This document shows, piece after piece, positions 10,316 to 19,854 of a stretch of DNA of 64,000 nucleotides. Each line of letters begins with the position of its first letter. The first letter of the stretch is position 1. The position numbers and the translations under genes were made by a program. This DNA comes from JALORV01 sp963791235 (GTDB lineage: Bacteria; Pseudomonadota; Gammaproteobacteria; Burkholderiales; Burkholderiaceae_F). Where the stretch lies: assembly GCA_963791235.1 (NCBI GenBank), contig CAWBRW010000017.1:186001-250000 (forward strand), in the 5' to 3' direction. A model generated the notes under the pieces. The model was not told the origin of the DNA. It did not search any database and was given only the letters and a program-made list of their open reading frames with translations.

Positions 10316-11062
10316 CTACGGCCGGCTGTTGATGGTGAGGGGCGGCGGTTGAGGAAGCGTCGGCGGAGGGGCGTATTCGCCAACCGCCCGCTGGCGGCGT
10401 AGCAGCCGCCCACGCATCAAGAGTGCGCCAGACAACAGCCCGAGCAACACGCCAGTGCCGAAGATGAGCGCAGCGTTGGCAGAAAGTGCGGTCGGAAATT
10501 GACCGCGTGCTCCGGACGGAACGGCTGGCTCTTGAGGCAGCATCGGGGCGGCCGTCGATGCGGACGCAAGGTCCGTTGCAGGCGCCGTCGTAGACGAAGC
10601 GACCGCCGCGGTGACCGGCGCCGGGACCGGATTCATGCTCGCAGCGGTGGCAAGCGAGCCGTCCGATACCTGCAGGATGACCGTGCTCCCTGGGTGGCCG
10701 GGAGTGGCGGGTGCAGGGTCCTGCCCAAGCACTTCACCGGATGGGGCGGCGCTGGCCGCTTCGATTCGTTCGACTTTGAAGTTGGCCAGCGCGCCGGCAG
10801 CGTTCGCATAGCTGCGGCCGATCACATCCGGTACGAAGAGCTTCTGGGGCGCGGAAGTCGGGCGATCGGAAACGCTGGACCTGGACTGTTTCGACGCTCT
10901 GGGTCGCGGTGCAGTCTTGACATCACGGCAAGCGCCGCGTTTCCGTACATACTCGCGCGCCTCGGGCGAAACCGAGGTACAGGGCAACGACTGGGCTGTG
11001 GCCGCGGTCGCGCCGAGCAGCAACGCCGCGCTCAGCAGCCATGAAATCCTATCTCGCATCAT
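10316..11062 (-). CDS. PASTA-domain protein with signal peptide and C-terminal membrane anchor
   Basis: This protein of about 248 residues begins with a signal sequence (WLLSAALLLGATAATAQS). One PASTA-like domain follows, recognisable by the opening FVPDVIGRSYANA and the closing GSTVILQVSDG. After an Ala/Pro/Thr-rich linker comes a membrane segment (ALIFGTGVLLGLLSGALLM), a basic patch and a proline-rich tail. PASTA domains usually bind peptidoglycan or beta-lactams in Gram-positive kinases and penicillin-binding proteins; a single PASTA domain on a small anchored protein is uncommon in proteobacteria. AAGGAG lies just before the paired ATGs at 11062 and 11059. No kinase or transpeptidase domain is present. 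Confidence 0.72.
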   Translation of the reverse strand: MMRDRISWLLSAALLLGATAATAQSLPCTSVSPEAREYVRKRGACRDVKTAPRPRASKQSRSSVSDRPTSAPQKLFVPDVIGRSYANAAGALANFKVERIEAASAAPSGEVLGQDPAPATPGHPGSTVILQVSDGSLATAASMNPVPAPVTAAVASSTTAPATDLASASTAAPMLPQEPAVPSGARGQFPTALSANAALIFGTGVLLGLLSGALLMRGRLLRRQRAVGEYAPPPTLPQPPPLTINSRP

Positions 11063-11495
11063 GGCTCTCCTTCGGTTAGGCGCATGGCAAGTTGCAGGCC
11101 TTGGCGAGGTCCCACTCGGCCTTTCTCCCGCTCGCAGCGACCGGATCAACATGTCGAGCCCGATGATCACGACCTCGCCCTGAAGAATGTGGCCAAGATC
11201 CAGGTGCGGCTACTTCTTGAGCACGTAACTCTAGACAATCGGGTTCGAATCGACCATAGCAAGCAGCTGGTCAAGGATCACGCAAGCATGAGAAGTAGTT
11301 CGAGTAGATCGCGACGGGCTATTTGAGGCGGGGCAATGCACGGTCTGCGGTCGTGGAACAGCATGAACTCTGATCCGCTGCACGGTGAGGAGGTGGCCGT
11401 GACAGCGGGTGACATAAACACATTCGAACGTGGCGTCAGCCTCCGGCGCCATCCTTCCGCGGCGAGCTTCGGGGGGTGATGTTTGGTGGTCCGGC
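11063..11495. other. Gene-free stretch
   Basis: These 433 bases separate the divergent PASTA-protein gene and the small exported-protein gene. I see no convincing coding frame; the 88-codon minus-strand frame here has no recognisable features. Promoters for both flanking genes presumably lie here, but I could not pick out confident -35/-10 boxes. Confidence 0.4.
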
Positions 11496-11777
11496 ATGAG
11501 AAAGCTCGGACTCTCCCTGATTGTCGCGGCGCTTGCAGTCCCGGCGTCGACGCACGGCCAGTCACTTCCGGGCTCGCACGATCGGTGGGCGCTGCGCGAG
11601 GTATCCCAGGAGCTTGCACCCGCGCGTGGCGACAGCCGCGTCGTGGCGCAAGCGGGCGCAGTGGCGCCGGAGACTGCGGAGAAGGCGAAGAGCCCGCCGG
11701 CACCCGGGGGCTACACGCTCGAGCAGATCGCGGAAATGACCAACAACCCGCTCGGGTACCTGTGGCTGCTCAACTGA
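11496..11777 (+). CDS. Small exported protein, possibly a truncated fragment
   Basis: The frame encodes about 93 residues: a clear signal peptide (LGLSLIVAALAVPASTHG), a polar alanine-rich stretch, and a short conserved-looking end, TLEQIAEMTNNPLG, just before the stop. That end reads like the opening motif of a longer outer-membrane protein, with the rest missing. The following 260 bases do not restore an obvious continuation in any frame. It may be a genuine small periplasmic protein or the remnant of a larger one. No ribosome-binding site stands out, although the purine-rich region before 11496 is adequate. Confidence 0.45.
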   Translation: MRKLGLSLIVAALAVPASTHGQSLPGSHDRWALREVSQELAPARGDSRVVAQAGAVAPETAEKAKSPPAPGGYTLEQIAEMTNNPLGYLWLLN

Positions 11778-12040
11778 ATGGAGAACGGCTGAAAACGAAG
11801 CGAATTGTCCAGTGTTCCCGAAGGCACTAGGCCCTTTTACCTAGTCCCTGGCTTGGTCATTGAGATGACCTCACTGATCAAGGAGTACTCCGGCCTTGGC
11901 GTCGAGTTCCGGGCCGTCACAAACGCCCTCACGGAGAACACTCGCGCCCGTTTTGCTCCCCCTCCGGCCAGCCTTGCGCAGCACGGTTGACGAAGTGGCG
12001 CCGGCTGCAATACTTCGGCATCTATCTTTCAGAAGACTCC

Positions 12041-13726
12041 ATGGCTCCGGCGCAGGCGTTGCTGCAGCGGTTGCGAGAGGCACGCTCCACGTATGGCGAA
12101 CCGGCCGAACGGCGCAAACGCGAACTATTGCGGGCGCTGTCGTCGTTGCGCCGGCTGACGGGTCGGCAGCTGGTGGCGTATCACGAGGACCTGCTGTTCC
12201 TCGTCGCGTTTCCTGGCGACGCCACGACGGGCGCAGCGGCCGCCGCCGAACTCGACTGCTTTGCGGCAAGGTGGCGGACAGTGCCGGCCGCGGTGCGCGG
12301 CGCCCTTGCCAACAGCGGGATCGTCGGCACGGTGACACGACCGTCGCTGGCGTGGCCGGTCGCGCGGAGCTTCATCGACGAAGCGATTGAGCTGGACTGG
12401 AAGGCGATCGAGGACTCGGAAGCGCTGGAGCGCCTAATGGTGCGACTGGTCGGCGCGACGGAACGCGATGCCTTCGACGGCGGCGACTACTCGACGCGCG
12501 AGTGGATCGCGCTGGCCAAGCGAGCCGGCGAGCGCGACTTCGCCTGGCTGGTCCGCGAAGGGGCCGCGGCCCGGTCGCAGTCCGACATTTCGACCGCCTG
12601 GGATTCTGCCGAGGTGGCACTGCGATGGATACTCGGCAATTCGCATCGGTCGATCACCCACGCGCGCCTGCAGGTCCGCCGGCCGGCGCTGCGGACCGGC
12701 TTCCGGCGCCTTGCCGAGCCCGCCGCCGCGCACGTTGCGCGTCCGCTGGGCGCGATCCGGCGGCTCGACCGTCGCGCCGCCGCCGAGGTCGTCGACCTGG
12801 CGCGTTCGGCACTCGCTGCGCGTGCGCGCGAAGTGCATGCAATGAACTATCCGAACCTGGACGAGGTGTATCGGGCCGACCTCGGTGAAGGCGTCGCCCT
12901 GATGCTGATCGGCGTGCCCGTCGCGCAACGGCTGACGCTCGAGGCGAACTATGGGTACCTGATGCTGAGCAACGGCGTGCCGATCGGCTACGGCGGTGTC
13001 TCGCCGCTTTACCGGCAGGCGAACACCGGCATCAACATCTTCGATCCGTACCGCGGCAGCGAGGCGGCATTCCTGTGGGCGCAGGTCCTGCGCGTGTTCC
13101 GCACGATGTTCGGCGTGCGGCGTTTCGTCATCAACGGCTACCAGTTCGGCGCAGGGAACAGCGAGGCAATTTCGAGCGGCGCGTACTGGTTCTACTACCG
13201 CCTCGGTTTCCGCCCAAGCCTGCCGGAAAACGTCGCGCTGGCTGCCGAGGAGGCGGAGCGACTGCGGCGCGAGCCCAGGGTGCGAACCCGGCCCGCGCTG
13301 CTTCGCCGGCTCGCCCGCGGGGACCTGCATCTCGACCTCGCCGATTTCAGCGCGGCGGATTTCTTCGAGGAGCCCTTGCTGACGCGCGTTGGTGCGGCTG
13401 TCGCGCGTCGCATCGCCGGGCGCGGCGACCGGTCGCATCTCGAAGGCGAACGGCAGCTGATCTTCGAAGTGCAGAAAGCGCTCGGCCTGCGCAGCGCGGC
13501 GCGCCCCACCTCGCAGGAACAACAGGGCTTTGCCAAGCTTGCGCCTTGCGCAGCGCTGCTGGGGATCGACGACTGGCCTGCGGCGGAGCGCCGTGCGCTG
13601 GCAGAATGGCTGCGTGCGAAGGGTGCGACGACCGAGCGTGCGTTCGCTGAGGGCGCGACCCGGCAGGTGCGCTTCTTCGAGGGCCTGCGCGCCGTGGCGC
13701 GTGAGGAGGCGGCCTGTGCCGGGTGA
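12041..13726 (+). CDS. Unassigned protein with a GNAT-like central segment
   Basis: I do not recognise this soluble protein of about 561 residues as a named family. The N-terminal 270 residues are helical and alanine/arginine-rich. Between about residues 285 and 395 lies a stretch that looks like a GNAT acyltransferase fold: a beta strand with GVPIGYGGVSPLY, the motif FVINGYQFGAGN, and a closing YWFYYRLGFRP typical of the last GNAT strands. The C-terminal part is again helical. I chose the ATG at 12041; an in-frame upstream ATG at 11987 is possible. Its 3' end overlaps the truncated globin gene by eleven bases, so the two are probably co-translated. A modifying enzyme is plausible but unproven. 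Confidence 0.62.
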   Translation: MAPAQALLQRLREARSTYGEPAERRKRELLRALSSLRRLTGRQLVAYHEDLLFLVAFPGDATTGAAAAAELDCFAARWRTVPAAVRGALANSGIVGTVTRPSLAWPVARSFIDEAIELDWKAIEDSEALERLMVRLVGATERDAFDGGDYSTREWIALAKRAGERDFAWLVREGAAARSQSDISTAWDSAEVALRWILGNSHRSITHARLQVRRPALRTGFRRLAEPAAAHVARPLGAIRRLDRRAAAEVVDLARSALAARAREVHAMNYPNLDEVYRADLGEGVALMLIGVPVAQRLTLEANYGYLMLSNGVPIGYGGVSPLYRQANTGINIFDPYRGSEAAFLWAQVLRVFRTMFGVRRFVINGYQFGAGNSEAISSGAYWFYYRLGFRPSLPENVALAAEEAERLRREPRVRTRPALLRRLARGDLHLDLADFSAADFFEEPLLTRVGAAVARRIAGRGDRSHLEGERQLIFEVQKALGLRSAARPTSQEQQGFAKLAPCAALLGIDDWPAAERRALAEWLRAKGATTERAFAEGATRQVRFFEGLRAVAREEAACAG

Positions 13727-14126
13727 CGCTGCTGCAGCGCCGACGCCTTATGCGCGGCTCGGCGGCGCCGCGGCCGTGCGCGCGCTGGTCGATCGCTTCT
13801 ACGACCTGATGGATCTCGAGGCCGCGTATGCAGACCTGCGTCGCGTGCACGGCAGCGACCTGAGCTCGGCGCGCGACAAGCTGGCGTGGTTCCTCAGTGG
13901 CTGGCTCGGCGGTCCGGACCTGTATATCGAACGCGTCGGTCACCCCCGGCTGCGTGCACGGCATCTGCCGTTTTCGATCGGCGTGGTCGAGCGCGATCAG
14001 TGGCTGGCCTGCATGAACCAGGCGATGGAGGAGCAGGGCGTCGACGAGGACCTGCGCGTCCGCCTGCTTCAGGCGTTCTTCCAGACGGCCGACTGGATGC
14101 GCAATCGGCCCGAGCCGCCGGGGTGA
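13716..14126 (+). CDS. Group II truncated hemoglobin
   Basis: This 136-residue protein matches truncated globins: PYARLGG near the N-terminus, LVDRFYDLMD, then FLSGWLGGPDLY and VGHPRLRARHLPF, which carries the proximal heme histidine. The WLACMNQAM helix near the end is typical of group II. Such proteins bind O2 or NO and are linked to nitrosative or oxidative stress. The GTG at 13716 lies within the end of the preceding gene, so translation is probably coupled. The rmuC gene follows 61 bases downstream. Confidence 0.85.
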   Translation: MPGDAAAAPTPYARLGGAAAVRALVDRFYDLMDLEAAYADLRRVHGSDLSSARDKLAWFLSGWLGGPDLYIERVGHPRLRARHLPFSIGVVERDQWLACMNQAMEEQGVDEDLRVRLLQAFFQTADWMRNRPEPPG

Positions 14127-14187
14127 GTCGCCCGAGCATCGCGCCACTCGCGGAAGCGACTGCGCCGCCCCGTATCATCGCCGTTCA

Positions 14188-15579
14188 ATGACTGAATCCA
14201 TTGTTGTTGCGCTTGCCATCGGCGTCGGCGTCCTCGTGGTCGTTGCTATCTTCGCGATCCGATCGCGCGGCGCGGCGACTGCGCTGGTCGAACGCCTCGA
14301 TGAACTCGCACGCGCCAACGAGCGGCTCGAGCGCGAGTTACGCACCGCGGTCGAGACGTCTGCCACCGCGCTGCGCATGGAAACCGGGGCCCGCCTCAAC
14401 GAGCTGCAGACCGGGCTGGTGCAGCAGGTCACCGGGCTCGGTGGCGTGCAGGGCCAGCAACTGCTCGGTTTCGGCCAGCAGGTGGCGCGGATGTCCGAAC
14501 TCGCCGAGGCAGCTGCCCGGTTGAATCGCGAGGAGGGCGCGCAGCAACTGCAGGACTTCTCTGCGCGCATGCAGCAGCAGCTCGCCGAGCTGACGCGCTC
14601 GATTCAGCTGAATCTCGCCGAGGTGCGGACAACATTGCAGGCGCAGCTGAGCGCGCTGCAATTGGGCAACGAGACCAAGCTCGACCAGATGCGCGCGACC
14701 GTCGAGGAGAAGCTGCAAAGCACGCTCGAAGCGCGGCTGGGAGAGTCGTTCAAGCTGGTGTCCGATCGCCTCGAACAGGTGCATCGCGGACTGGGCGAGA
14801 TGCAGACGCTGGCGGCCGGTGTCGGCGATCTCAAGCGCGTGCTGACCAATGTCAAGTCGCGTGGCGGTTATGGCGAGGTGCAACTCGCGGCACTGCTGGA
14901 GCAACTGCTGACGGTGGATCAGTTTTCGGTCAACGTCGCGACCCGTCCGAATTCCAGCGAGCGCGTGGAGTTTGCGATCAAGCTGCCGGGCCATGGCGAC
15001 TCGCCATGCTGGTTGCCGATCGACGCCAAGTTTCCGGTGGAGGATTACGAGCGGCTGCAACTCGCACAGGATCGTGCCGACGCAGCGGCCGTCGACGAAG
15101 CCGGTCGTGCACTCGAAACGCGCGTCAAGCTGGAAGCGCGACGCATCCACGAGAAGTACGTGGAGCCGCCCCACACGACCGACTTCGCGTTGCTGTTCTT
15201 GGCCACCGAGGGCCTGTACGCCGAGGTGCTGCGTCGTCCCGGACTCGTTGAGTCATTGCAGCGCGAGTACCGCGTCGTCGTGACTGGCCCGACTACGCTG
15301 TCGGCGATGCTGAACAGCCTGCAGATGGGCTTCCGCACGCTGGTACTGGAGAAGCGCTCGGCGGAGGTCTGGCAGGTGCTCGGCGCGGTGAAGACGGAGT
15401 TCGGCAAGTTCGGCGATGTGCTCGGCAAGCTGAAGTCGCAGCTCCAGACCGCGTCGAACACGATCGATGCGGCCGAGACGCGCACCCGCCAGATGAGCCG
15501 TGCGCTGCGCGCCGTCGAAGCACTGCCGGTCGAACAGGCGGTGCAGCTGCTGCCGCCGGAGCGCAGCGAGGACGGCTGA
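14188..15579 (+). CDS. rmuC: DNA recombination protein RmuC
   Basis: This 463-residue protein has an N-terminal membrane segment (residues 5-23), a long coiled coil (about 30-215), and the RmuC nuclease-like domain with VKSRGGYGEVQL, IDAKFPVEDYERL and YVEPPHTTDFALLFL. RmuC limits DNA inversions at short inverted repeats in E. coli. Length and motif order are normal. The gene is convergent with the channel gene that ends at 15656, and I see no clear terminator between them. Confidence 0.92.
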   Translation: MTESIVVALAIGVGVLVVVAIFAIRSRGAATALVERLDELARANERLERELRTAVETSATALRMETGARLNELQTGLVQQVTGLGGVQGQQLLGFGQQVARMSELAEAAARLNREEGAQQLQDFSARMQQQLAELTRSIQLNLAEVRTTLQAQLSALQLGNETKLDQMRATVEEKLQSTLEARLGESFKLVSDRLEQVHRGLGEMQTLAAGVGDLKRVLTNVKSRGGYGEVQLAALLEQLLTVDQFSVNVATRPNSSERVEFAIKLPGHGDSPCWLPIDAKFPVEDYERLQLAQDRADAAAVDEAGRALETRVKLEARRIHEKYVEPPHTTDFALLFLATEGLYAEVLRRPGLVESLQREYRVVVTGPTTLSAMLNSLQMGFRTLVLEKRSAEVWQVLGAVKTEFGKFGDVLGKLKSQLQTASNTIDAAETRTRQMSRALRAVEALPVEQAVQLLPPERSEDG

Positions 15580-15655
15580 GGGTCGCGCGCGCCGGGTCAC
15601 GCGTCTGGTAGTCGCAGTGCATCACCAGTTCGGTCTTGAGCGCTCTGACACCTTG

Positions 15656-16120
15656 CTACTGCGAGCCTTCGTCGTCCGCAGCCTGCGAACCGTCGCGATA
15701 CTGCATCTTGACCAACTGCTGGAGGATGACCATCAGCGCTGCTGCACTCATGCCGAGCATCAGCACGCCGTTGATGGCTTCCAGCGGGCCGAGCAGCTTC
15801 CTGTTTTTGCTCATCACGATGTCACCGTAGCCGAGCGAGGCGAAGTTGACCGCCGAGTGGTAGACCGCTTCGTACAGCTCGGAGAATTCGCCGAGAACGA
15901 CGAACAGCACCCCCCATAGGCCGACCTGGACGAAGGTGCCGAGCATCATCGCGACCATCGCCACCAGCAATGGCCGGATGCCGGCTTGCGAGATGATCCT
16001 CGGGTTTCAATCCGGCGAGTCTTGCGCACGAAGTAGCGCACGCACCAGAAGGCGACGAACGCCTGTATGGCGAGGCACACCAGCATGACAGGCAGGCCGA
16101 CGAGAAAGTTTGCGAGAATC
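15656..16120 (-). CDS. K+-channel-like membrane protein (one frame break)
   Basis: This protein of about 154 residues has three hydrophobic segments and a potassium-channel selectivity filter (SLGYGDI) between the last two, as in Ion_trans_2 family channels. The ATG at 16120 has GGAGGAG upstream and overlaps the restored stop of the DUF2955 gene. The frame breaks near 16003: the N-terminal part (start MILANFLVGLPV) is in one frame and ISQAGIRPLLVAMVAMM in another, so one missing base explains it. It is the last gene of a five-gene efflux-type operon, which is an odd place for a cation channel. Confidence 0.75.
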
Positions 16121-17168
16121 ATGCAGGTCTCTCCTCCGATGCGGGTTTGGTCCGGGACGCCGGCAACTGACGGCGGGACGCCAGCGTTCGAGCAGCACGA
16201 TCGTGCCCCAGGCATAGAGCGCGACGCCGACGAAGAGGCAGGTACGCACGACGGTGCCCTCGAGGACACTCTTGCCGCTGGCGCTGTCCTCGATCGCGGG
16301 GCCGATCAGGATCAGCGCCGTGATCAGCGCGTTGCTCCAGAACGAGGGTCGAAAGCGCGATCGCCGGGCGCCGGTCATCGCGGAGCCGACCCAGAGCGCC
16401 GCGGCCATCATCCAGAGCACGAGCATCCACAAGCTGGGCCACAGTGACAGGCCGAACCAGATTCCAACGGCGACGAACGCACCCATCAGCGTCGACCCGA
16501 CCAGTTCGTGGCCGGCGGAGCGGGCATCGGTCTCGCCGGCCTGCTGGCTCGAGCGTGACGGTCTTCATGATCGCGGCGAGGTAGAACGACGGATCGGTCA
16601 GCGCCAGGACGAAGACGGGCATCACGATCAGCGTCGCGCGGAGCGAAATCCATGCGGCGGCGGCGCGGCCCGGCCGCGTCGGCTTGGCCGAGGGCGCGGC
16701 CGGCGCCGTCCGGTCCGGAAAGAAGGCGCTCGAGATGAAACCCACCAGCGTGCCGACGGCGACGCCGACAGCGAGCGTCACGGCCAGCGTGCCGACCAGT
16801 GCCTGCTCGATGACGCCCGCCACCGGCATCAGCGCGAAGGCGATCACGAGCACCATCGTCAGCGGGTTGCCGCTCACCAGCCCCGCGAAGAAGATCGTGA
16901 AGAGTATGACGGCCGTCAGCAGCACGCCGGTAAAGGCGTAGTTCTCCAGCAGCGGCACCATCACCACGCCCGCGGCGACCAGCCCGGCGAAGATCAACGC
17001 AACGATGATTCCCTTGACCAGCGGCAGCGGCGGCCCCGGCTTGCTGAGCAGGATCACGGCCATCACGCAGACGACGTAGGGGGCCGTGAGCGCCATGCCG
17101 TAGGCGATCAGCGCGGCGAGGCCGAGACCGAGGGTCAGTCGCAGCGTCGCCTTGTCGCTGGGGTGCAT
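16119..17168 (-). CDS. DUF2955 (FUSC-like) inner membrane protein (two frame breaks)
   Basis: This protein of about 350 residues has many membrane segments in two blocks joined by a basic linker, as in FUSC/AaeB-type aromatic acid exporters. The start ATLRLTLGLGLAALIAYG and the LLSKPGPPLPL motif point to DUF2955. One extra C near 16546 breaks the frame: LEQQAGETDARSAGHEL, followed by MGAFVAVGIWFG, reads one base over. A second one-base shift near 16170 returns to the frame ending in ASEERPA, whose TGA overlaps the channel ATG. The gene follows the HlyD gene, which supports joint work as an efflux pump. The substrate is unknown. Confidence 0.8.
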   Translation of the reverse strand: MHPSDKATLRLTLGLGLAALIAYGMALTAPYVVCVMAVILLSKPGPPLPLVKGIIVALIFAGLVAAGVVMVPLLENYAFTGVLLTAVILFTIFFAGLVSGNPLTMVLVIAFALMPVAGVIEQALVGTLAVTLAVGVAVGTLVGFISSAFFPDRTAPAAPSAKPTRPGRAAAAWISLRATLIVMPVFVLALTDPSFYLAAIMKTVTLEPAGRRDRCPLRRPRTGRVDADGCVRRRWNLVRPVTVAQLVDARALDDGRGALGRLRDDRRPAIALSTLVLEQRADHGADPDRPRDRGQRQRQECPRGHRRAYLPLRRRRALCLGHDRAARTLASRRQLPASRTKPASEERPA

Positions 17169-17187
17169 GTTCGGCGCTCAGCTCAGT

Positions 17188-18292
17188 TCAATAGAGATAG
17201 GAAACCCAGCTCATGACGCGGATGTAGAAGGTGCCGAGCGTGTTCATGATCGGGTTGTCGCCCGTGTAGACCATCACCTCGGCCTGGCCGCCGATGCGGG
17301 CGAGGCGCAGGCGCGGCAATTCGGCCGGATCGAACTCGATCGCGACCGGGATGCGTTGCGCCTGGCGCAGCCAGTCGCGACTGTTCTGCACCTGAGGCAG
17401 GGTGCCCGGCGGCGGTGGCGAGCTGCCGGCGACACCGCCGCCGATGCTGCGCACGCGGCCCTTGAGCACTTCCCCGGGCAGGATGTCGAGGACGATGGCG
17501 ACCTCGTCGCCCGGGTCGATGTTGCCGAGGTTGTTTTCGGTCAGTTCGGCACTGATCCACAGGTCGTGCATCGCGATCAGCGTCATCACCGGCGCGCCGG
17601 GTTGCGCATAGTGGCCGACGTCGGTGCGCAGGTCGGTCACGATGCCGCGCGCAGGCGCCAGCACCTTGGTTCGGGCCAGGTCCAGTTCGGCTTTCTCGAC
17701 GGCCGCGCGGGCGCTCTGCACCTGCGTGTTGTCATCGCCCGGTTCACCCGCGGCTTCCTGGGCCTTGCGCAGATCGGCCTCGGCGCGGTGGACCTTGCTG
17801 CGCGCTTCATCGCGGGTCGACTGCGCATTCTCGAGACGGCGCACCGAGATGGCGCCGGGATCCTCCTTGTACAGATGCTCCTGGCGGGAGGCGTCGCTTT
17901 CGGCCATCTGCGCGGTGCGCCTGCGCCGCCGCCAGCGCGGCGCGCGCCGCGTCCACGCCGGCGACCGACGCTTTGACCGAGCTGCGCACCGACGCGTAGT
18001 CGGCGCGGGCGCGTTGCAGCGCGATCTCGTAGGGCTTCGGATCGATGTCGAACAGCGGTTGTCCCGGCTGCACCTCGTCGTTGTTGCGGATGTAGACCTT
18101 CGAGAACTTGCCTGCCACCTCGGCCGCCACCGGCACGACGAACGCCTGTATGCGCGCCTGCGTCGTGTAGGGAGTCAGGCGATCACCGATGAGATAGAGC
18201 AGCAGGCTGACGAGGATCGCAATCGCGATGACGATCGCGCCGATGCGGCTACCGGCCCCCGGGGCAGCGTTGTTCGAGGTTTCCTGGTTCAT
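17188..18292 (-). CDS. HlyD family secretion protein (one frame break)
   Basis: This periplasmic adaptor of about 367 residues has a single N-terminal membrane segment (AIVIAIAILVSLLLYLIG). The biotinyl-lipoyl-like half site AFVVPVAAEVAGKFSKVYI follows, then a coiled-coil hairpin (about residues 95-200) and the returning half site KVLAPARGIVTDLRTDVG. The frame breaks near 17915 by one missing base, between ALAAAQA and QMAESDASRQEHLY. The ATG at 18292 overlaps the restored TGA of the upstream lipoprotein gene. It should link the inner-membrane DUF2955 protein to the NodT-type outer membrane factor. Confidence 0.85.
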
Positions 18293-19850
18293 GGCGTTTC
18301 TGTCGGGGGTGGGAAGAATTCGGCGTCGGCTGGCGGCAGCGGCGCGTCGATCAGGTTCTTCCAGTCGCTGCGCTCGCTCATCGTTTCGCGGGTCGGATGC
18401 ATCGACGATGGGCTCGGCGCGGGCGGCCTGCCAGCCACCGCCCATGGCCTTGTACACGGCAGATCAGGCTCTGCGTGACGCCGCCCTGCGTGCTCACCAG
18501 ACGCTCCTGCTGGCTGAACAGGCTGCGTTGCGAGTCAAGCACGCGCTCAAAGCCGACCAGCCCCTCGCGATACTGGATATTGGCGATGTCCAGTGACCGA
18601 CGGGCCGCCTGGACGGCCTCGCGCAGGATGTCGACCTGGGCGCGAAACTTGGCGAAATCGATAGCGGCATCGTCGAGTTCGCGGGCGGCTCGCAGCACGG
18701 TGCCCTGGTACTGCTCGTAGAGCTGCTGGAAGCGTGCATCCTGGACCAGCACCTGGTCCTTCAGCCGGCCCCAGTCGAAGATGTTCCACACCAGCGACGG
18801 CCCGACGCCCCACTGCAGGGTGCGCGCCGACCAGTCGAGCGAGGTGGCGGACAGGCCGACCGAGCCGACCAGCGCGATCGACGGGTAGAGAGCAGCCTCA
18901 CTGACGCCAATCTGGGCCGACTGCGCGGCCAGCCGCGCCTCGGCCGCGCGCACGTCCGGTCGGCGGCGCAGCAGGTCGGCGGGCAGGTCGACGATGACGG
19001 CAAGCTCGGCGGTCGGAATCTTCTCGCGCCCCGCCTCCATCTCGGGCAGCGGACCCGGCGGGCGGGCGAGCAGCACGCTGAGCGCGTTCTGCACCTGGCG
19101 CAGGCTGCCTTCGAGTTCGGGAATGGAAGCGACGGTACTCAGGTACTGCGTTCGCGCCTGCTGGACATCGAGCTCCGACTCGTTGCCGCTCTTGAACAGG
19201 CGTTCGGTGATTTCGAGGCTGCGCTTCTGCAGCGCCGCGTTCTCGTGCGCGATGCGCAGGCGCTGTTCGATCGTGCGGATGGTGGCGTAGAAGCTGGCGG
19301 CCTGCGCCGCGACCAGCACCTGCGTGTCGTCGTAGGCGGCGATGCTGGCGAAGTAGGCGGCGTCCGCGGACTCGATGCCGCGCCGGAACTTGCCCCAGAA
19401 GTCAATTTCCCAGCCGATGTCGAGCCCGATGCCGTAAGTCCAGACAGCGGTATCGGGACCATTGGACTGCTGCTGACCGGCGCGCAGCACCTCGCCGTTC
19501 AGTTGCTGCAGTTGCGGATACAGACCGCTGCCGGCGATGCCGAGCTGGGCGCGCGCCTCGAGAATGCGCAGGCCGGCCGTGCGCACATCGATATTCCTCT
19601 GTTGTGCTTCGGCGACCAGCCGGTCGAGTACCGGGTCATTGAAGTTGCGCCACCATTCCTCGGTCGACGCGCGCTCGCGCGACTGACCTGCAGCCGACTC
19701 CGACCGCAGCGTGCTGCTCGACCAGTCCTTCAACCACGGAACTTCCGGCCGCGCAAAGTCGGGGCCAACTGTCGTGCACGCTCCCAGCAGCAGGCAGCCC
19801 GCCAGCAGCAGGCGCTGCGGCAGCCCGCGCTGCGGCGTGGTGGCGCGCAT
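18289..19850 (-). CDS. NodT-family outer membrane efflux lipoprotein (two frame breaks)
   Basis: This TolC-like factor starts with a lipoprotein signal whose lipobox is LLLGACTT, followed by VGPDFARPEVP, typical of the NodT subfamily. Two internal repeats with coiled-coil helices follow, and VTQSLI lies near the end. The uninterrupted frame stops at 18378, but one extra base near 18468 hides AVYKAMGGGWQA. A second shift near 18400 hides the proline-rich end ADAEFFPPPTETP, whose TGA overlaps the HlyD ATG. At the 5' end the frame runs on without a stop from the upstream AI-2E gene; the ATG at 19850 is the expected lipoprotein start. Confidence 0.82.
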
Positions 19851-19854
19851 TCGC

